Positions 21,505 to 32,885 are shown, counted from the first letter of the stretch. The stretch: 64,000 nt of DNA from Megaustenia siamemsis (GCA_032433765.1 JAVIAB010000024.1:15936648-16000647); one strand, 5' to 3'. Notes: a model not told the origin generated them from the letters alone. Numbers and translations are program-made.

Positions 21505-22055
21505 TTGCAGAACGTTGCATTCACCACAACCGGTCTGAAAAAATGTTTGTCTCTAGCCAGATCTTCCACAGAACGTTGCATTCATCACAACTGGTTTGAA
21601 AGAATTTTTGTCTCTAGCCAGAACTTCCACAGAACGTTGCATTCAATGCAGCCGGTCTGAAATAATATGTCTATACCCAGATCTCGTACAGAACGTTGCA
21701 TTCATCACTGCCCGTCTTAAAGAATCTCAGTCTCTAGCCAGATCTTCCATAGAACATTACCTTCATTACAACTCGTGTGAAAGAATCTCAGTCTCTAGCC
21801 AGATCTTCCATAGAACATTACCTTCATTGCAACTCGTGTGAAAGAATCTCAGTCTCTAGCCAGATCTTCCATAGAACATTACCTTCATTACAACTCGTGT
21901 GAAAGAATCTCAGTCTCTAGCCAGATCTTCCATAGAACATTACCTTCATTACAACTCGTGTGAAAGAATCTCAGTCTCTAGCCAGATCTTCCATAGAACA
22001 TTACCTTCATTACAACTCGTGTGAAAGAATCTCAGTCTCTAGCCAGATCTCCCAC
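21505..22055 (-). repeat. 58-60-bp dispersed minisatellite (LINE-F end), locus 1
   Basis: About nine units of the type cagaacgttgcattcatcac, then a gtctgaaagaatctc-like block, then gtctctagccagatcttcca. On the minus strand each unit translates as a version of LARDRDSFRRAVVNATFCG. It is continuous at the right with LINE-F coding sequence in the same orientation. Confidence 0.9.
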
Positions 22056-22595
22056 TTCTTCTATTGTCATGTTCAAAGTCTCCTGGATATCTTGAAACCA
22101 CCTTCTTTTTGGTCTGCCCCTGATGCGTAGTCCAGGAACAATGTCTTTCATTATTGTTCTTTCCATTCCGCTTTGTCTTTTGACCATAGTATTTTTAATT
22201 TCCTCTGTAGAGTGGTGTTTATAAGGCAGTTCTTTTTAATGTTTAAATTTGTTAATATTTCTGTTTTGCCTTTTTTAATTGTTATCCAGGGTATCTTACG
22301 GATTTTTTAAACAGTATTTTGTTTCGAATTATTGTTTGAGAGATTGTCCATTTTCCACACACATATGTTGCTATGGGAAAGATACAAGCCCTAAAAAATT
22401 GTAATCTTACTTCCTTGCTGTTTCTTGTTCTTCAAGGCATTAAATTGCGTGCTGCTATGGCTAGTGTTATTTTAATCTCTTTCTGACAGGCTCCATTTTC
22501 AGTTACTACAGATCCCAGATATAGTTTGTTACGATCTCAAATTCTTCAATTTTGATGATTTTTCGTTGGCATTTTCCTTCCTCAGTGGTAATTAT
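22056..22595 (-). pseudogene. LINE-F: RTE-like C-terminal region
   Basis: The minus strand contains the region ending in a GRPK-like basic block, WFQDIQETLN and the EE-x-LARDRD end, preceded by C-S-x-TW-like and YLGT-distal blocks in broken frames. The same sequence occurs at 40,301-40,470 (+), 41,990-42,680 (-) and 53,276-54,220 (-). Each copy joins the 60-bp minisatellite at its coding end. Confidence 0.6.
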
Positions 22596-22609
22596 AATCA
22601 TGTAAAAAA

Positions 22610-23500
22610 TCATCATCATCATCATAATCAAGTACCGGTCCTACTGGCGTAGATGATCATGTCTCTTCACAACTTTCGATCTCGGCAGCTATTTATCATT
22701 TCTGTTGTTGAACTTCTGCCAAGCCATTCTCTTAAGCTGTCTGTTATTTTTTCTCTTTGTTTCCCTCTGTCTCTTCGTCCCTCAATTTTCCCAGTTGTTA
22801 CAATATATTCCAGTTGTTCTAGTCTCATTACATGGCCAAAAAATGATGATAGTTAGTTAGTTAGTCGAAAGATTATCCTCCTTGCACAAGGGGCATACCC
22901 ATAAGTGCTCCGATTTCCTTTCGAGTAAATTCACAAGTGTGTGACGGCTGATCGTGCCGGTTCGCAGTTGGTTAACCATACACCTCTGGCGTCCTGAAAA
23001 ATGTTCGCTCTTAGCTGTGCCAAGCCTTACGCGACTATGCGTTAGTCTCGCCATTGCGTTTGAATCCTTGTCGTCTCGAGAGTCTGCTACGCTTCCCGCC
23101 TCGCGGATTGCGTGTAAAATGTCCGCGTTGTCCATGGCGTTGCCATCTGAAATTTTAGCCTTTTCAGCAAGCTTGTCAGCTCGTTCGTTCCAAAAATGAT
23201 GATAGTTTCTTCCTAATATTGAAAATTAGCTCTCTTTTTGCTTTGACCTCTCTCAGAACATCATCATTACTCTTCTTAGCTGTCCATTGTACTCTCAACA
23301 TTCTTCTGTAAAACCACATTTCTACAGACTCCAGTGATTTTCTTGTCTGTTGTCCTATTGTTCATGATTCACATCCATATGTTAAGACTGGTTCTACATA
23401 ACATTTAAGAACTCTTTTTCTTGTTTTTATTGTCAAAAATGGATTGCATAGTATCTTCCTCATTTTTTTGGAAAGCTGCTTTTGCCTGAGCCATTCTGCA
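22610..23500 (-). pseudogene. LINE-B copy split by a LINE-I insertion
   Basis: LINE-B sequence lies at 22,610-22,854 (3' end with ATC tail, SRPG region) and 23,192-23,500 (RRMLRVQW, YGCES region, reverse complement). The split is at the 16-bp duplication flanking the LINE-I fragment. Stops and frameshifts are present. Confidence 0.8.
22855..23191 (-). pseudogene. LINE-I 3' fragment with 16-bp target-site duplication
   Basis: The minus strand is open across the insert. It starts WNERADKLAEKAKI (end of RNase H), passes LTHSRVRLGTAKSEHFSG and NQLRTGTISRHTLVNLLERK, and ends SEHLWVCPLCKED. The element finishes in a short (ACTA)n tail, as I-clade elements often do with simple repeats. aaaaatgatgatagtt is duplicated at 22,839-22,854 and 23,192-23,207. 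The intact frame over about 100 codons suggests a young, 5'-truncated insertion. Confidence 0.85.
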
Positions 23501-23770
23501 TCTCACCATATACAAAATACAGATAGATAAAGAAATCGTTAGTATAATCAATGTACGCTGTCTTAAGATCTTCGTAAGTTAGTTTTTGCGCCGATCGATT
23601 CCAGCCAGATCATATGTATTAGATGATGTCCCGCGGAAATGCTAAGAAAGATTTTATTTTTGTTTAAATTTAAAAGATAAAAGAGAAAAAGAAAGAATCC
23701 TACTACCTAAACTTCAATTCGGTAACTTGACATACTGAGCCTAAGGCAGATTTAACTTTACAAGTACATA
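23501..23770. other. unclassified sequence
   Basis: AT-rich; no feature recognised. Confidence 0.35.
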
Positions 23771-23774
23771 CATA

Positions 23775-23945
23775 ATAAAGAGGATTTCCGGTCAAGATGG
23801 CGGATATACGGCAGGAATCATTGAGGTGCAGTCTGAAAAGTGTTCCTTGTTGCAGTTTCCTCATATTCTAAATCCGGCTTGCTAGCGGAACTACTGAGTT
23901 TAGTGCTCTGTGCACACCGTGAGCTGTGTTTTCATTACTTCTTCT
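23775..23945 (+). repeat. dispersed repeat X, copy 1
   Basis: Begins ttccggtcaagatggcgg and ends near ccgtgagctgtgttttca. An inverted, moderately diverged copy lies at 26,185-26,356. Class unknown. The opening resembles 5' ends of some retroelements, but this is only an impression. Confidence 0.7.
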
Positions 23946-24077
23946 TAGTTATCCGTGCTATTCTCAACATTCTTGTGTAAAACTACATTTCTACAGCCTC
24001 TTTATACATAGAAAATATTAATCGCTGTAGAAAAAGGTGCCTTTACTTAATATTGTGCTTTCGTGTAAACACATGAG

Positions 24078-24330
24078 AGCCCGGGTGGCTGAGAGGTTTG
24101 TGCGCTTGTTTCTTATCAGAATGATCCCGGTTCGATTCCAAGAATAACGCGAATTGGGGAAATTGAGGGACGACAAGATAGAGGGAAGCAAAGAGAAAAG
24201 ATACCAGACAGAAGATAAAAGAATGGCTTGGTAGAAGGGCAACAACAGAAATGATAAATAAATAACTGTTGAGATTGAAAGTTGTGGAGAGACACGATCA
24301 TTTCATGATGCATTTCTTGTGTGGTTTACC
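24078..24330 (+). mobile_element. tRNA-like SINE head fused to a LINE-B 3' fragment
   Basis: gggtggctgagagg (24,089 on) and ggttcgattcc (24,130-24,140) form A- and B-box-like sites at tRNA spacing. From about 24,150 the sequence is LINE-B 3' coding (gaattggggaaattgagg onward to tggagagacacgatcatttc). The join may be by insertion or by template switching. Confidence 0.6.
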
Positions 24331-24354
24331 ACGTCTACAAACAACAACTTTGCT

Positions 24355-24402
24355 GTAATATTATGTTGTGTTATGTTATGTTATGTTATGGTATGTTATG
24401 AT
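24355..24402. repeat. (ATGTT)n microsatellite
   Basis: About eight units, degenerate at both ends. Confidence 0.9.
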
Positions 24403-24815
24403 CATCATCACTGCATTCCAGACACACTCATAGGTGTTCCGACCTTCTCCTTGAAATACTGAGTACATCCGAAGAGAACCTGGACCCATGTGGACGAACT
24501 CCGTTATATGAACTGGGATCCACAAACTGTAACGGTTTATACTGGTCAGATTTCAAAACATGAAACCTAACTTAAGAGTAACATTATATACTGGGTTATG
24601 GTATATACTGTTGCATGGTGTCAGATCTGACTGGCCAGAGAAGCGTCTGCTAGAGCTGGCTTATGCCAAATTTTGCCGCGTGGAACCAAAACAAATATTT
24701 CGATTTCATTTTAAAATTGTTTACACGTTTGTCTTTGTTTCCTGATATCAGCAACTTCCATTTGAGGGGATGATATAAGTAACGTTAGATTTATCCATTT
24801 ATTATGCTGTATTTA
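24403..24815. other. unclassified sequence
   Basis: A 61-codon open stretch at 24,560-24,745 (+) has no known motif. It may be the 3' part of an unrecognised retroelement. Confidence 0.3.
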
Positions 24816-24879
24816 TTTGTGCAACAGTTCATATTTCAGCTGTTATTTATTTTTATATTTAAAAAAAACATCAAACATC

Positions 24880-25398
24880 GCTAAAGAACATCAAGTTATA
24901 AAACATGTAACAAATTTTAAATATATGAGAACAACATTCTTTGAAAATGGTAAAATCGATGAAGAAATAGGAAAACGACGTAACAAAGCAAACCAAATAT
25001 TGGGACGGTTAACCCCTATACTTCAACACAAAGCAAACCAAATATTGGGACGGCTAACCCCTATACTTCAACACAAAGCAAACCAAATATTGGGACGGCT
25101 AACCCCTATACTTCAACACAAAGCAATGCCTTTACCATCAAGAAATATCTTATACAGAGTATATTCATTCAAACATTGTGTTGACAATGCCAAACATGGT
25201 CACTTACGTCTAGGCATAAAAGAAAGCTTGTCACCAAATAGATGCGATGTCTGAGAAAAGCGCGTGGAGTAACCAGAAAAAACAGAATCAGAAATGATAT
25301 TTGTAAGAGAAAGAGTAGGCATTGTACCAATCCTAAGCAACGCACAGAAACAACAAATAAACTGGTTTGCCCATCTATAAAGAATGGAATGCGATTCC
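24880..25398 (+). pseudogene. LINE-E copy with internal 45-bp triplication
   Basis: The frame reads HVTNFKYMRTTFFENGKIDE, then EIGKRRNKANQILGRLTP. The 15-codon block starting KANQILGRLTP is present three times in tandem (24,985-25,029, 25,030-25,074, 25,075-25,119). It then gives a YRVYSFKHCVDNAKHGHLRL block and, after frame changes, an IRNDICKR-like block and a WFAHL-like block. The FKY(L)GT and KANQILG-x-L blocks are typical of the region after the RT in RTE-like LINEs. It is interrupted at 25,411 by SINE-1 and resumes at 25,693. Confidence 0.7.
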
Positions 25399-25410
25399 TT
25401 AATAAGCCAA

Positions 25411-25680
25411 AGTAAAAAAAAAAAAAAAGGTAAAGAGCCCCCGTCACGCCAAGTGGCGTATAGGGAATTTGGTGTTAGTGACCATAAATTTTACAGACAT
25501 TCAGCACATGATTTGTTGGGTAATGTGGTCGGTATTACGCCAGTGCAGATTTACTTTCCCAGAAAAAAAAATCCGGCCCTCATTAAAGGCTGGGTGAAAC
25601 CGGAATCCTTTGGTTGGGATCGAACCCTACCTCATGTCCTTTGTAGTCAGTTCACAAACCACTGAGCTATAACGGCTCCC
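25411..25680 (-). mobile_element. SINE-1 copy inserted in LINE-E
   Basis: Reverse-complement SINE-1 with an A14 run at the left (sense strand T-tail). ttaataagccaa (25,399-25,410) and ttactaagccaa (25,681-25,692) flank it, a 12-bp target-site duplication with one mismatch. The B-box complement (gggatcgaaccc) is intact. The A-box region reads actgagctataacgg. Confidence 0.88.
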
Positions 25681-25692
25681 TTACTAAGCCAA

Positions 25693-25940
25693 GCTTATAT
25701 TAAAAGATGAAAAGGGAAAAAAAAAGCAAGAGGCAAACTCTGAGTAAGATGGACAAACAACATCAAAGAAACGTCACATCAACAACAATTGACAATGAGT
25801 GAAGCCGCCAAAAGAGCGAGAACCAGAACTTTGTATCTCCCTGGACACCCAACTGGAACAAGAGGAAGTGAAAGAAGAGAAAGAAAGATGTACATTGTCA
25901 AGCTCTACAAACGAAATGGCTTAGATAGTTGAAGCTGTAG
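25693..25940 (+). pseudogene. LINE-E continuation after SINE-1
   Basis: The frame reads VRWTNNIKETSHQQQLTMSE, then AAKRARTRTLYLPGHPTGTR. This is the C-terminal end of LINE-E, collinear with 24,880-25,398 once the SINE is removed. Confidence 0.65.
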
Positions 25941-26184
25941 TTAGTCGAAGGCTCCGGGATCACTGTAAACAAACTAAAATCCATAATTGTTCAACCGCCC
26001 GTGTCAGTGCAATCATCCGAATTAACATCTCATCTCATTGAAGGATCCAAACAAAGAAAGACAGGTGCAGTCCCTATCATAGCAGCCACAGCATACGCCA
26101 AATGCCATAAGGCGTAGTCGCACCGCTACTATCTGTCCTTCGTCATACGATATCATCATTCATCATAAGGAATCAAAATATCGA

Positions 26185-26356
26185 AACTCGATCCGGATGA
26201 AAAACACAGCTCACGGCATGTACAGAGCACTAAACTCAGTAGCCCGGCTAAAAGCCGGACTTGGAATATGAGGAAACTACAACAAGGAACACTTTCCAGA
26301 CAGTGCCTCAGCGGTTCATGCCGCCTATTCGCCATATTGACCGGAAGTCCATGGCT
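26185..26356 (-). repeat. dispersed repeat X, copy 2
   Basis: The reverse complement matches 23,775-23,945 (ttccggtcaatatggcg and tgagtttagtgctctgt blocks). Confidence 0.7.
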
Positions 26357-26504
26357 TAGATAACTATAGCTATTATACCCAGGCATCTCGTATTCTGGTC
26401 AACATTGACAAATATGAATAATCAAGGCCCTGAAGTGTACGTCGAAAAGCTGACTGGAGACTCCAAATATATACTGAAAACACTTCAACTATATCAATCA
26501 ATCA

Positions 26505-27165
26505 AGTATCGGGCCTGATGGCGTAGGTGATCATGTCTCTCAACAATTTTCGATCTCGACAGTTATCATTTCTGTTGTTGACCTTCTGCCAAGCCATTCT
26601 CTTTAGCTGTCTGGTATTTTTATCTTTGCTTTCCTCTATCTCTTCGTCCCTCAGTTTTCCCAGTTGTTACAATATATAATCCAACTATTCTTTTCTCATT
26701 ACATGGCCAATAGATGATGGTTGTTTCTTCCTAATATTGGAAATTAGCTCTCTTTTTGCTTTGGCCTCTTTCAAAACGTTTTCATTACTCTTCTTAGCAG
26801 TCCAACGTTCTTCTGTAAAACCACATTTCTACAGACTCCATTGATTTTCTTGTCTGTTGTCCTATTGTCCATGATTCACATCCACATGTTAAGACTGGCT
26901 CTACATAACATTTAAGAACTCTTTTCTTGTTTCTATTGTCAAAAATCGATTGCATAGTATCTTCCTCATTTTTTTGGAAAGCTGCTTTTGCCTGAGCTAT
27001 TCTGCATCTCACCTCTTTTGTACATCTTCCGTCTGAGGTTAACAAAGTTCCCAAATATTTAAATTCATTTACCTGTTTTAATATTGTTCCACTTGTCTTT
27101 ATTTTGCACAGTGGTGATGTCTTTTTCTTTGTTGTTACCATTACTTCTGTTTTTTTTTTTTTTTT
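26505..27165 (-). pseudogene. LINE-B copy
   Basis: The minus strand encodes VNEFKYLGTLLTSDGRCTKE, VRCRIAQAKAAFQKNEED, VLTCGCESWTIGQQTRKSME and further broken blocks to the 3' end at about 26,510. It extends further 5' than most B copies and shows the FKYLGTLLTSDGR motif. A T16 run lies at the 5' junction (27,149-27,165). Confidence 0.8.
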
Positions 27166-27399
27166 GCTAATAAGGCTGATATTATTAAACTATAGAGAAA
27201 TTAGAGTTTATATCTAGCCCCAGTAATGACAAATGGGCTACGATGGGGACACTTGTAACTACCCCATGTTAACAACTTAGATTCAGGATCATCATCAAGT
27301 ACCATGCCAGTCAAACATTGGTAATTCTGTTTTCCCGTTAAACATTCTTGTTTCTAAAACTGTTTTATCTAAACTGTTATTGACTTGTTACTTAATTCG

Positions 27400-27715
27400 T
27401 GTAAGATATATGTTTATTGTCTCTGTTTTATTCTGTATTTGCCTCCTTCCTCTGTGTCTTGTCTCTGTTTTCTTCTGTATTTGTATCCTTTTTCTGCATG
27501 TTGTCTCTGTTTTCATGTTTATTGTCTTTGTTTTCTACAATATCTTGTCTCTGCTTTCTACAATATCTTTTCTCTGTTTTCTACAATATCTTGTCTCTGT
27601 TTTTATTGCATCTTGTCTCCGTTTTCATTGTATCTTGTCTCCTTGTCTTCTGTATCTTCTTTCTTTTTTTTCTGCATCTGTATCTTGTCCCTTATCTTAT
27701 TTCATTTATCTTGTA
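27400..27715. repeat. degenerate pyrimidine-rich tandem repeat
   Basis: Units of roughly 25-30 bp around cttgtctctgttttctacaa, strongly pyrimidine biased. Open frames here reflect composition. Confidence 0.8.
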
Positions 27716-28310
27716 GCAAAACGACAGAAGTAATGGTAGTAACAAAGAAAAAGACAACAGAGGTTATATGCAGAATGGCTAAGGCAAAACAGCTTTCCAA
27801 AAAATGAACAAGATACTGTGCGATGCATTTTTGATAATAGAAACAAGAAAAGAGTTCTTAAATGTTATGTAAAGCCAGTTTTAACATACGGATGTGAATC
27901 ATGGACAATAGGATAACAGACAAGAAAATCACTGAAGACTGAAGAAATGTGGTTTTACAGAAGAATGTTGAGAATACCACGGACAGCTAAGATGAGTAAT
28001 GAAAACGTTCAGGAAGAGGAGAAAAGAAAAAATATATCTGATATCCAAAATTAGGAAGAAACAATCATCATTTTTTGGCCATGTAAAGAGAAGGGAACAG
28101 ATGTAATATATTATAACAACTGGGAAAATAGAGGGACGACGAGATAGAGGGACGCAACGAGAAAAGATACCAGACAACTTAAAAGAATGCCTTGACAGAA
28201 GTTCAACAACAGAAATGATAAATAACTCGAGATCGAAAGTTGTGTGGAGACATGGTCACCTACGCTAGCAGGCACGGTACTTGATGATGGTGATGATGAT
28301 GATGAAATTA
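27716..28310 (+). pseudogene. LINE-B copy
   Basis: Frames read TEVMVVTKKKTTEVICRMAK, then a VLTYGCESWTIG block with a stop, RRMLRIPRTAKMSNENV and the DNLKECLDRS block, ending with a GAT-rich tail (28,282-28,305). A deletion near 27,765 removes the FKYLGT region. Stops and frameshifts are present. Confidence 0.75.
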
Positions 28311-28735
28311 AACAAATTATTTCAACTGCAGAAATGTTTCTTTTAATCGTTCTCCTGTTGGACTAGTCAAACGCTTACGCAGATTTTATCCATGAAAGGC
28401 TATCGTGGACACAAAACCCAATCAACTTTCCGTAAAATTTGAAATCAATGAAATTTCTGTTGACGAGAATTTCTGTCATTCTGGATAATACAGATGACGC
28501 TTTTGTATAACACTCGTATGTTTAGTCACAGACATTTATAGTAGTAAATCCACCAGGAAGAAATAATTGCCTCAATTTTGTGACGTTTTCAGCTTTGCGG
28601 TTGAGAGTAGAATTACGTCATGTCTACAGCTCGCAGAGTTGACGACGTCATGATTGTGGGAAGCTTTCTGGGATTTCCTTTCTGATTGCTCTTCTTACTA
28701 CTATTGGTAACTGTCATTCGGCATTCTCATCCGAT
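28311..28735. other. unclassified sequence
   Basis: No feature recognised. Confidence 0.35.
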
Positions 28736-28740
28736 GACAA

Positions 28741-29101
28741 GACAGGAAGGAAGGAAGGAAGGAAGGAAGGAGGGAAGGAAGGAGGGAAGGAAGGAGGGAA
28801 GAAAGGAAGGAGGGAAGGACGGAGGGAAGGAAGGAGGGAAGGGAGGAGGGAAGGAAGGAAGGAAGGAAGGAGGGAAAGAAGGAAGGAGGGAGGGAAGGAG
28901 GGAGGGAGGGAGGGAGGGAAGGAAGGAGGGAGGGAGGAAGGAAGGAAGGAAGGAAGGAAGAAAGGAAGGAAGGAAGGAAGGAAGGAAGGAAGGAAGGAAG
29001 GAAGGAAGGAAGGAAGGAAGGAAGGAAGGAAGGAAGGAAGGAAGGAAGGAAGGAAGGAAGGAAGGAAGGAAGGAAGGAAGGAAGGAAGGAAGGAAGGAAG
29101 G
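28741..29101. repeat. GGAA/GGGA microsatellite
   Basis: 360 bp of pure purine: a mixed ggaa/ggga section to about 28,935, then nearly pure GGAA. The long Lys-Glu-Gly-Arg and Leu-Pro-Ser-Phe frames are artefacts of the period. Confidence 0.97.
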
Positions 29102-29184
29102 GGAGAAATCGCTGAGCGAGCATACAGAGAGAGGGTGGAAGAGAAAGAAAGAAACAAAGAAATATGGTCAGCGTATTATGGGTA

Positions 29185-29455
29185 ATGTAATTTTACAAAA
29201 GAATATTGAGAATACCATGGACAGCTAAGAAGAGTAAATGAAAACGTTCTGAAAGATGCCAAAGCAAGAAGAGAGCTAATTTCCAATATTAGGAAGAAAC
29301 AATCATCATTTCTTGGCAATGTAATGAGAAGAGAACAGCTGGAATATATTGTGACAACTTGGAAAATTGAGGGACGAAGAGATAGAGGGAAGCAAAGAGA
29401 AAAAGATACCAGACATGATTCAGTGCTGAAGTATTCTTTGGCCGAAGAAGTCATT
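29185..29455 (+). pseudogene. LINE-B 3' fragment
   Basis: Reads from the RI(L)RIPWTAKKS block to VTTWKIEGRRDRGKQREK, then breaks off. It joins a minus-strand LINE-C copy at about 29,456. Confidence 0.75.
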
Positions 29456-29895
29456 TTTCATGATGTGCCCCAAAAACGTAGATTTTTTTTTTCTGACGTT
29501 ATTTAGGATCTCCCTTTTTGTGTTGGTCTCTTTGAGAATTTCCTATTTGGTCTTTTTAGTTATCCAGGGAACTTTCAACATTCTTCTGAGAAATTCCATC
29601 TCTGTAGCCTCTAATAGTCTTTTCATTTCTTTCTCTACTGTCCATGATTCTCTTCCATAGGTCAGAATTGACTCTATATAGCACCGATGAACTCTCTTTC
29701 TCACTTCTATTGACATAGACTTGTTGCATAAGACGTTTTTCATTTTTGAAATGCTATTCTGCTTTTTATTTCTGTGGTGCATCTTCCATCTGATGTTATT
29801 ACTGTGCCCAAGTATTTGAAGCGTTGCACTTGTTCCATATTTGTCCTGTTTATTTTTATGGTGCATGATAGTGATGATTGTTTCTTGTTTTACTA
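29456..29895 (-). pseudogene. LINE-C fragment
   Basis: The minus strand gives RKRVHRCYIESILTYGRESW, EFLRRMLKVPWITKK and upstream DKYGTSATLQILGH in another frame. It lacks its 3' terminal part at the join with LINE-B. Confidence 0.75.
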
Positions 29896-29963
29896 ACAGC
29901 AATAAATATAGATTCCTAATGCTCATTCGATATTTCCTGATTGCTATGCAAGTGTATGTCTGC

Positions 29964-29967
29964 GAGA

Positions 29968-29998
<31 letters not shown>
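29964..29998. repeat. GA microsatellite
   Basis: About 17 GA units with one interruption. Confidence 0.9.
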
Positions 29999-30189
29999 GT
30001 ACGTGTGTCGCATTAAATAAATAGTAAAATAATGTAAATTATTCATTTTGAAAGTAGTTAAATTTTAGTTGAGAAGGGGGAGAAGTGGACAGTTGAAGGT
30101 TAAATGGCGAAAAGAAAGAAGTAGAAAGTTTAAAAATAAGCAAAATAATTTTTAAAAATCGAAGTAAAAGAAGAGAATGAAAAGACGAT

Positions 30190-32340
30190 GAAGGAGCAGA
30201 AAATAACGAAGGGGGAGGAGGGAAAGGAAATAGGAAGAAAGAAATGAAGGGAAAACAGAGGAAGAAAAGAAAGGGGAGGAGGGAAAGGAAATAGGAAGAA
30301 AGAAATGGAGGGAAAACAGAGGAAGAAAAGAAAGGGGAGGAGGGAAAGGAATAGGAAGAAAGAAATTGAGGGAAAACAGAGGAAGAAAAGAAAAGGGAGG
30401 AGGGAAAGGAAATAGGAAGAAAGAAATGGAGGGAAAACAGAGGAAGAAAAGAAAGGGGAGGAGGGAAAGGAAATAGGAAGAAAGAAATGGAGGGAAAACA
30501 GAGGAAGAAAAGAAAGGGGAGGAGGGAAAGGAATAGGAAGAAAGAAATGGAGGGAAAACAGAGGAAGAAAAGAAAGGGGAGGAGGGAAAGGAAATAGGAA
30601 GAAAGAAATGAAGGAAAACAGAGGAAGAAAAGAAAGGGGAGGAGGGAAAGGAAATAGGAAGAAAGAAATGGAGGGAAAACAGAGGAAGAAAAGAAAGGGG
30701 AGGAGGGAAAGGAAATAGGAAGAAAGAAATGGAGGGAAAACAGAGGAAGAAAGAAAGGGGATGAGGGAAAGGAAATAGGAAGAAAGAAATGGAGGGAAAA
30801 CAGAGGAAGAAAAGAAAGGGGAGGGGGAAAGGGAAAAGGAAGAAAGAAATTGAGGGAAAACAGAGGAAGAAAAGAAAGGGGAGGAGGGAAAGGAAATAGG
30901 AAGAAAGAAATGGAGGGAAAACAGAGGAAGAAAAGAAAGGGGAGGAGGGAAAGGAAATAGGAAGAAAGAAATGAAGGGAAAACAGAGGAAGAAAAGAAAG
31001 GGGAGGAGGGAAAGGAAATAGGAAGAAAGAAATGGAGGGAAAACAGAGGAAGAAAAGAAAGGGGAGGAGGGAAAAGAAATAGGAAGAAAGAAATGGAGGG
31101 AAAACAGAGGAAGAAAGAAAGAAAGGGGAGGAGGGAAAGGAAATAGGAAGAAAGAAATGGAGGGAAAACAGAGGAAGAAAAGAAAGGGGAGGGGGGAAAG
31201 GAAATAGGAAGAAAGAAATGAAGGGAAAACAGAGGAAGAAAAGAAAGGGGAGGAGGGAAAGGAAATAGGAAGAAAGAAATTGAGGGAAAACAGAGGAAGA
31301 AAAGAAAGGGGAGGAGGGAAAGGAAATAGGAAGAAAGAAATGGAGGGAAAACAGAGGAAGAAAAGAAAGGGGAGGAGGGAAAGGAAATAGGAAGAAAGAA
31401 ATGGAGGGAAAACAGAGGAAGAAAAGAAAGGGGAGGAGGGAAAGGAAATAGGAAGAAAGAAATTGAGGGAAAACAGAGGAAGAAAAGAAAGGGGAGGAGG
31501 GAAAGGAAATAGGAAGAAAGAAATGGAGGGAAAACAGAGGAAGAAAAGAAAGGGGAGGAGGGGAAAGGAAATAGGAAGAAAGAAATGGAGGGAAAACAGA
31601 GGAAGAAAAGAAAGGGGAGGAGGGAAAGGAAATAGGAAGAAAGAAATGGAGGGAAAAACAGAGGAAGAAAAGAAAGGGGAGGAGGGAAAAGAAATAGGAA
31701 GAAAGAAATGGAGGGAAAACAGAGGAAGAAAAGAAAGGGGAGGGGAAAGGAAATAGGAAGAAAGAAATGGAGGGAAAACAGAGGAAGAAAAGAAAGGGGA
31801 GGGGGGAAGGAAATAGGAAGAAAGAAATGGAGGGAAAACAGAGGAAGAAAAGAAAGGGGAGGGGAGAAAGGAAATAGGAAGAAAGAAATGGAGGGAAAAC
31901 AGAGGAAGAAAAGAAAGGGGAGGGGGGGGAAAGGAAATAGGAAGAAAGAAATGGAGGGAAAACGGAGGAAGAAAAGAAAGGGGAGGAGGGAAAGGAAATA
32001 GGAAGAAAGAAATTGAGGGAAAACAGAGGAAGAAAAGAAAGGGGGGAGGGAAAGGAAATAGGAGGAAAGAAATTGAGGGAAAACAGAGGAAGAAAGAAAG
32101 GGGAGGAGGGAAAGGAAATAGGAAGAAAGAAATGGAGGGAAAACAGAGGAAGAAAAGAAAGGGGAGGGGGGAAAAGGAAATAGGAAGAAAGAAATGGAGG
32201 GAAAACAGAGGAAGAAAAGAAAGGGGAGGAGGGAAAGGAAATAGGAAGAAAGAAATGGAGGGAAAACAGGAAGAAAAGAAAGGGGAGGAGGGAAAGGAAA
32301 TAGGAAGAAAGAAATGAAGGGAAAACAGGAAGAAAAAGGG
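30190..32340. repeat. 61-bp polypurine minisatellite, about 35 copies
   Basis: The unit is ggggaggagggaaaggaaat, aggaagaaag, aaatggaggg, aaaacagagg, aagaaaagaaa. The plus strand is nearly all purine, with two or three pyrimidines per unit. Each unit has closely spaced G runs. Because 61 is not a multiple of three, reading frames cycle through the same low-complexity codons. That is why all three minus-strand frames appear open for over 800 codons. None should be read as a protein. Confidence 0.97.
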
Positions 32341-32885
32341 AAAAAAGAAAAGAAGGAAAAGAACAAATGAAGAAATATATAGGGGAAAGACAGGAGGGAG
32401 GGAGGTAGGGAGGAAGAAGAAGAAGACGTGAAAAGGAGGAAAAGGATACAAGTAGTGAAGTTCTGAAAAAGATGAAGATGTGGTAGAAGAAGGAGGGAAA
32501 AAAGTAAGGGAAAAGACGTAAAAAGAGAGCAGAGAATGAGAGTTGTGAACATATAAAATAAAAATAAAAAAAGAGAATGAGAATGAGGGAAGGAAGAAAA
32601 GTATGAAAAACAAAGAAGCTGGTAGAAGAGAAAAACAAGGCGCGGGGGACAAACAATTTTAGTAGGAAAAGAAAATGTTAGAAATGAATCGATGTGCACT
32701 TAAAGTGTAAAGTATTTTGTGTATTGAAAGTGGCACGATATAACACTTTAGAGGATGAAGTTCGTCAGAATGATGGCAAAAGAAATAGGAGGACGACATC
32801 GCATTAGACAAAAGAGTACAATTATGAGATGTACAGCAAAATAAATATGAGAAGTGTAGCACTTTATAAATAGTTAGTAAAATAT
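32341..32885. other. purine-rich degenerate flank
   Basis: Purine-biased sequence continues to about 32,640, then ordinary AT-rich sequence. No gene seen. Confidence 0.5.

Noticed and set aside
24089..24145. Functional tRNA gene
   Set aside because: Promoter boxes are present but the acceptor and anticodon arms do not form, and it joins LINE sequence. A SINE head is more likely.
28686..29228. 180-codon Lys/Glu/Gly/Arg-rich frame
   Set aside because: It is a translation of the GGAA microsatellite.
30039..32699. Three overlapping minus-strand open frames of more than 800 codons
   Set aside because: They lie over the 61-bp polypurine array. Low-complexity Phe/Leu/Pro/Ser codons without stops are expected from a pyrimidine-rich strand, and all three frames are open at once.
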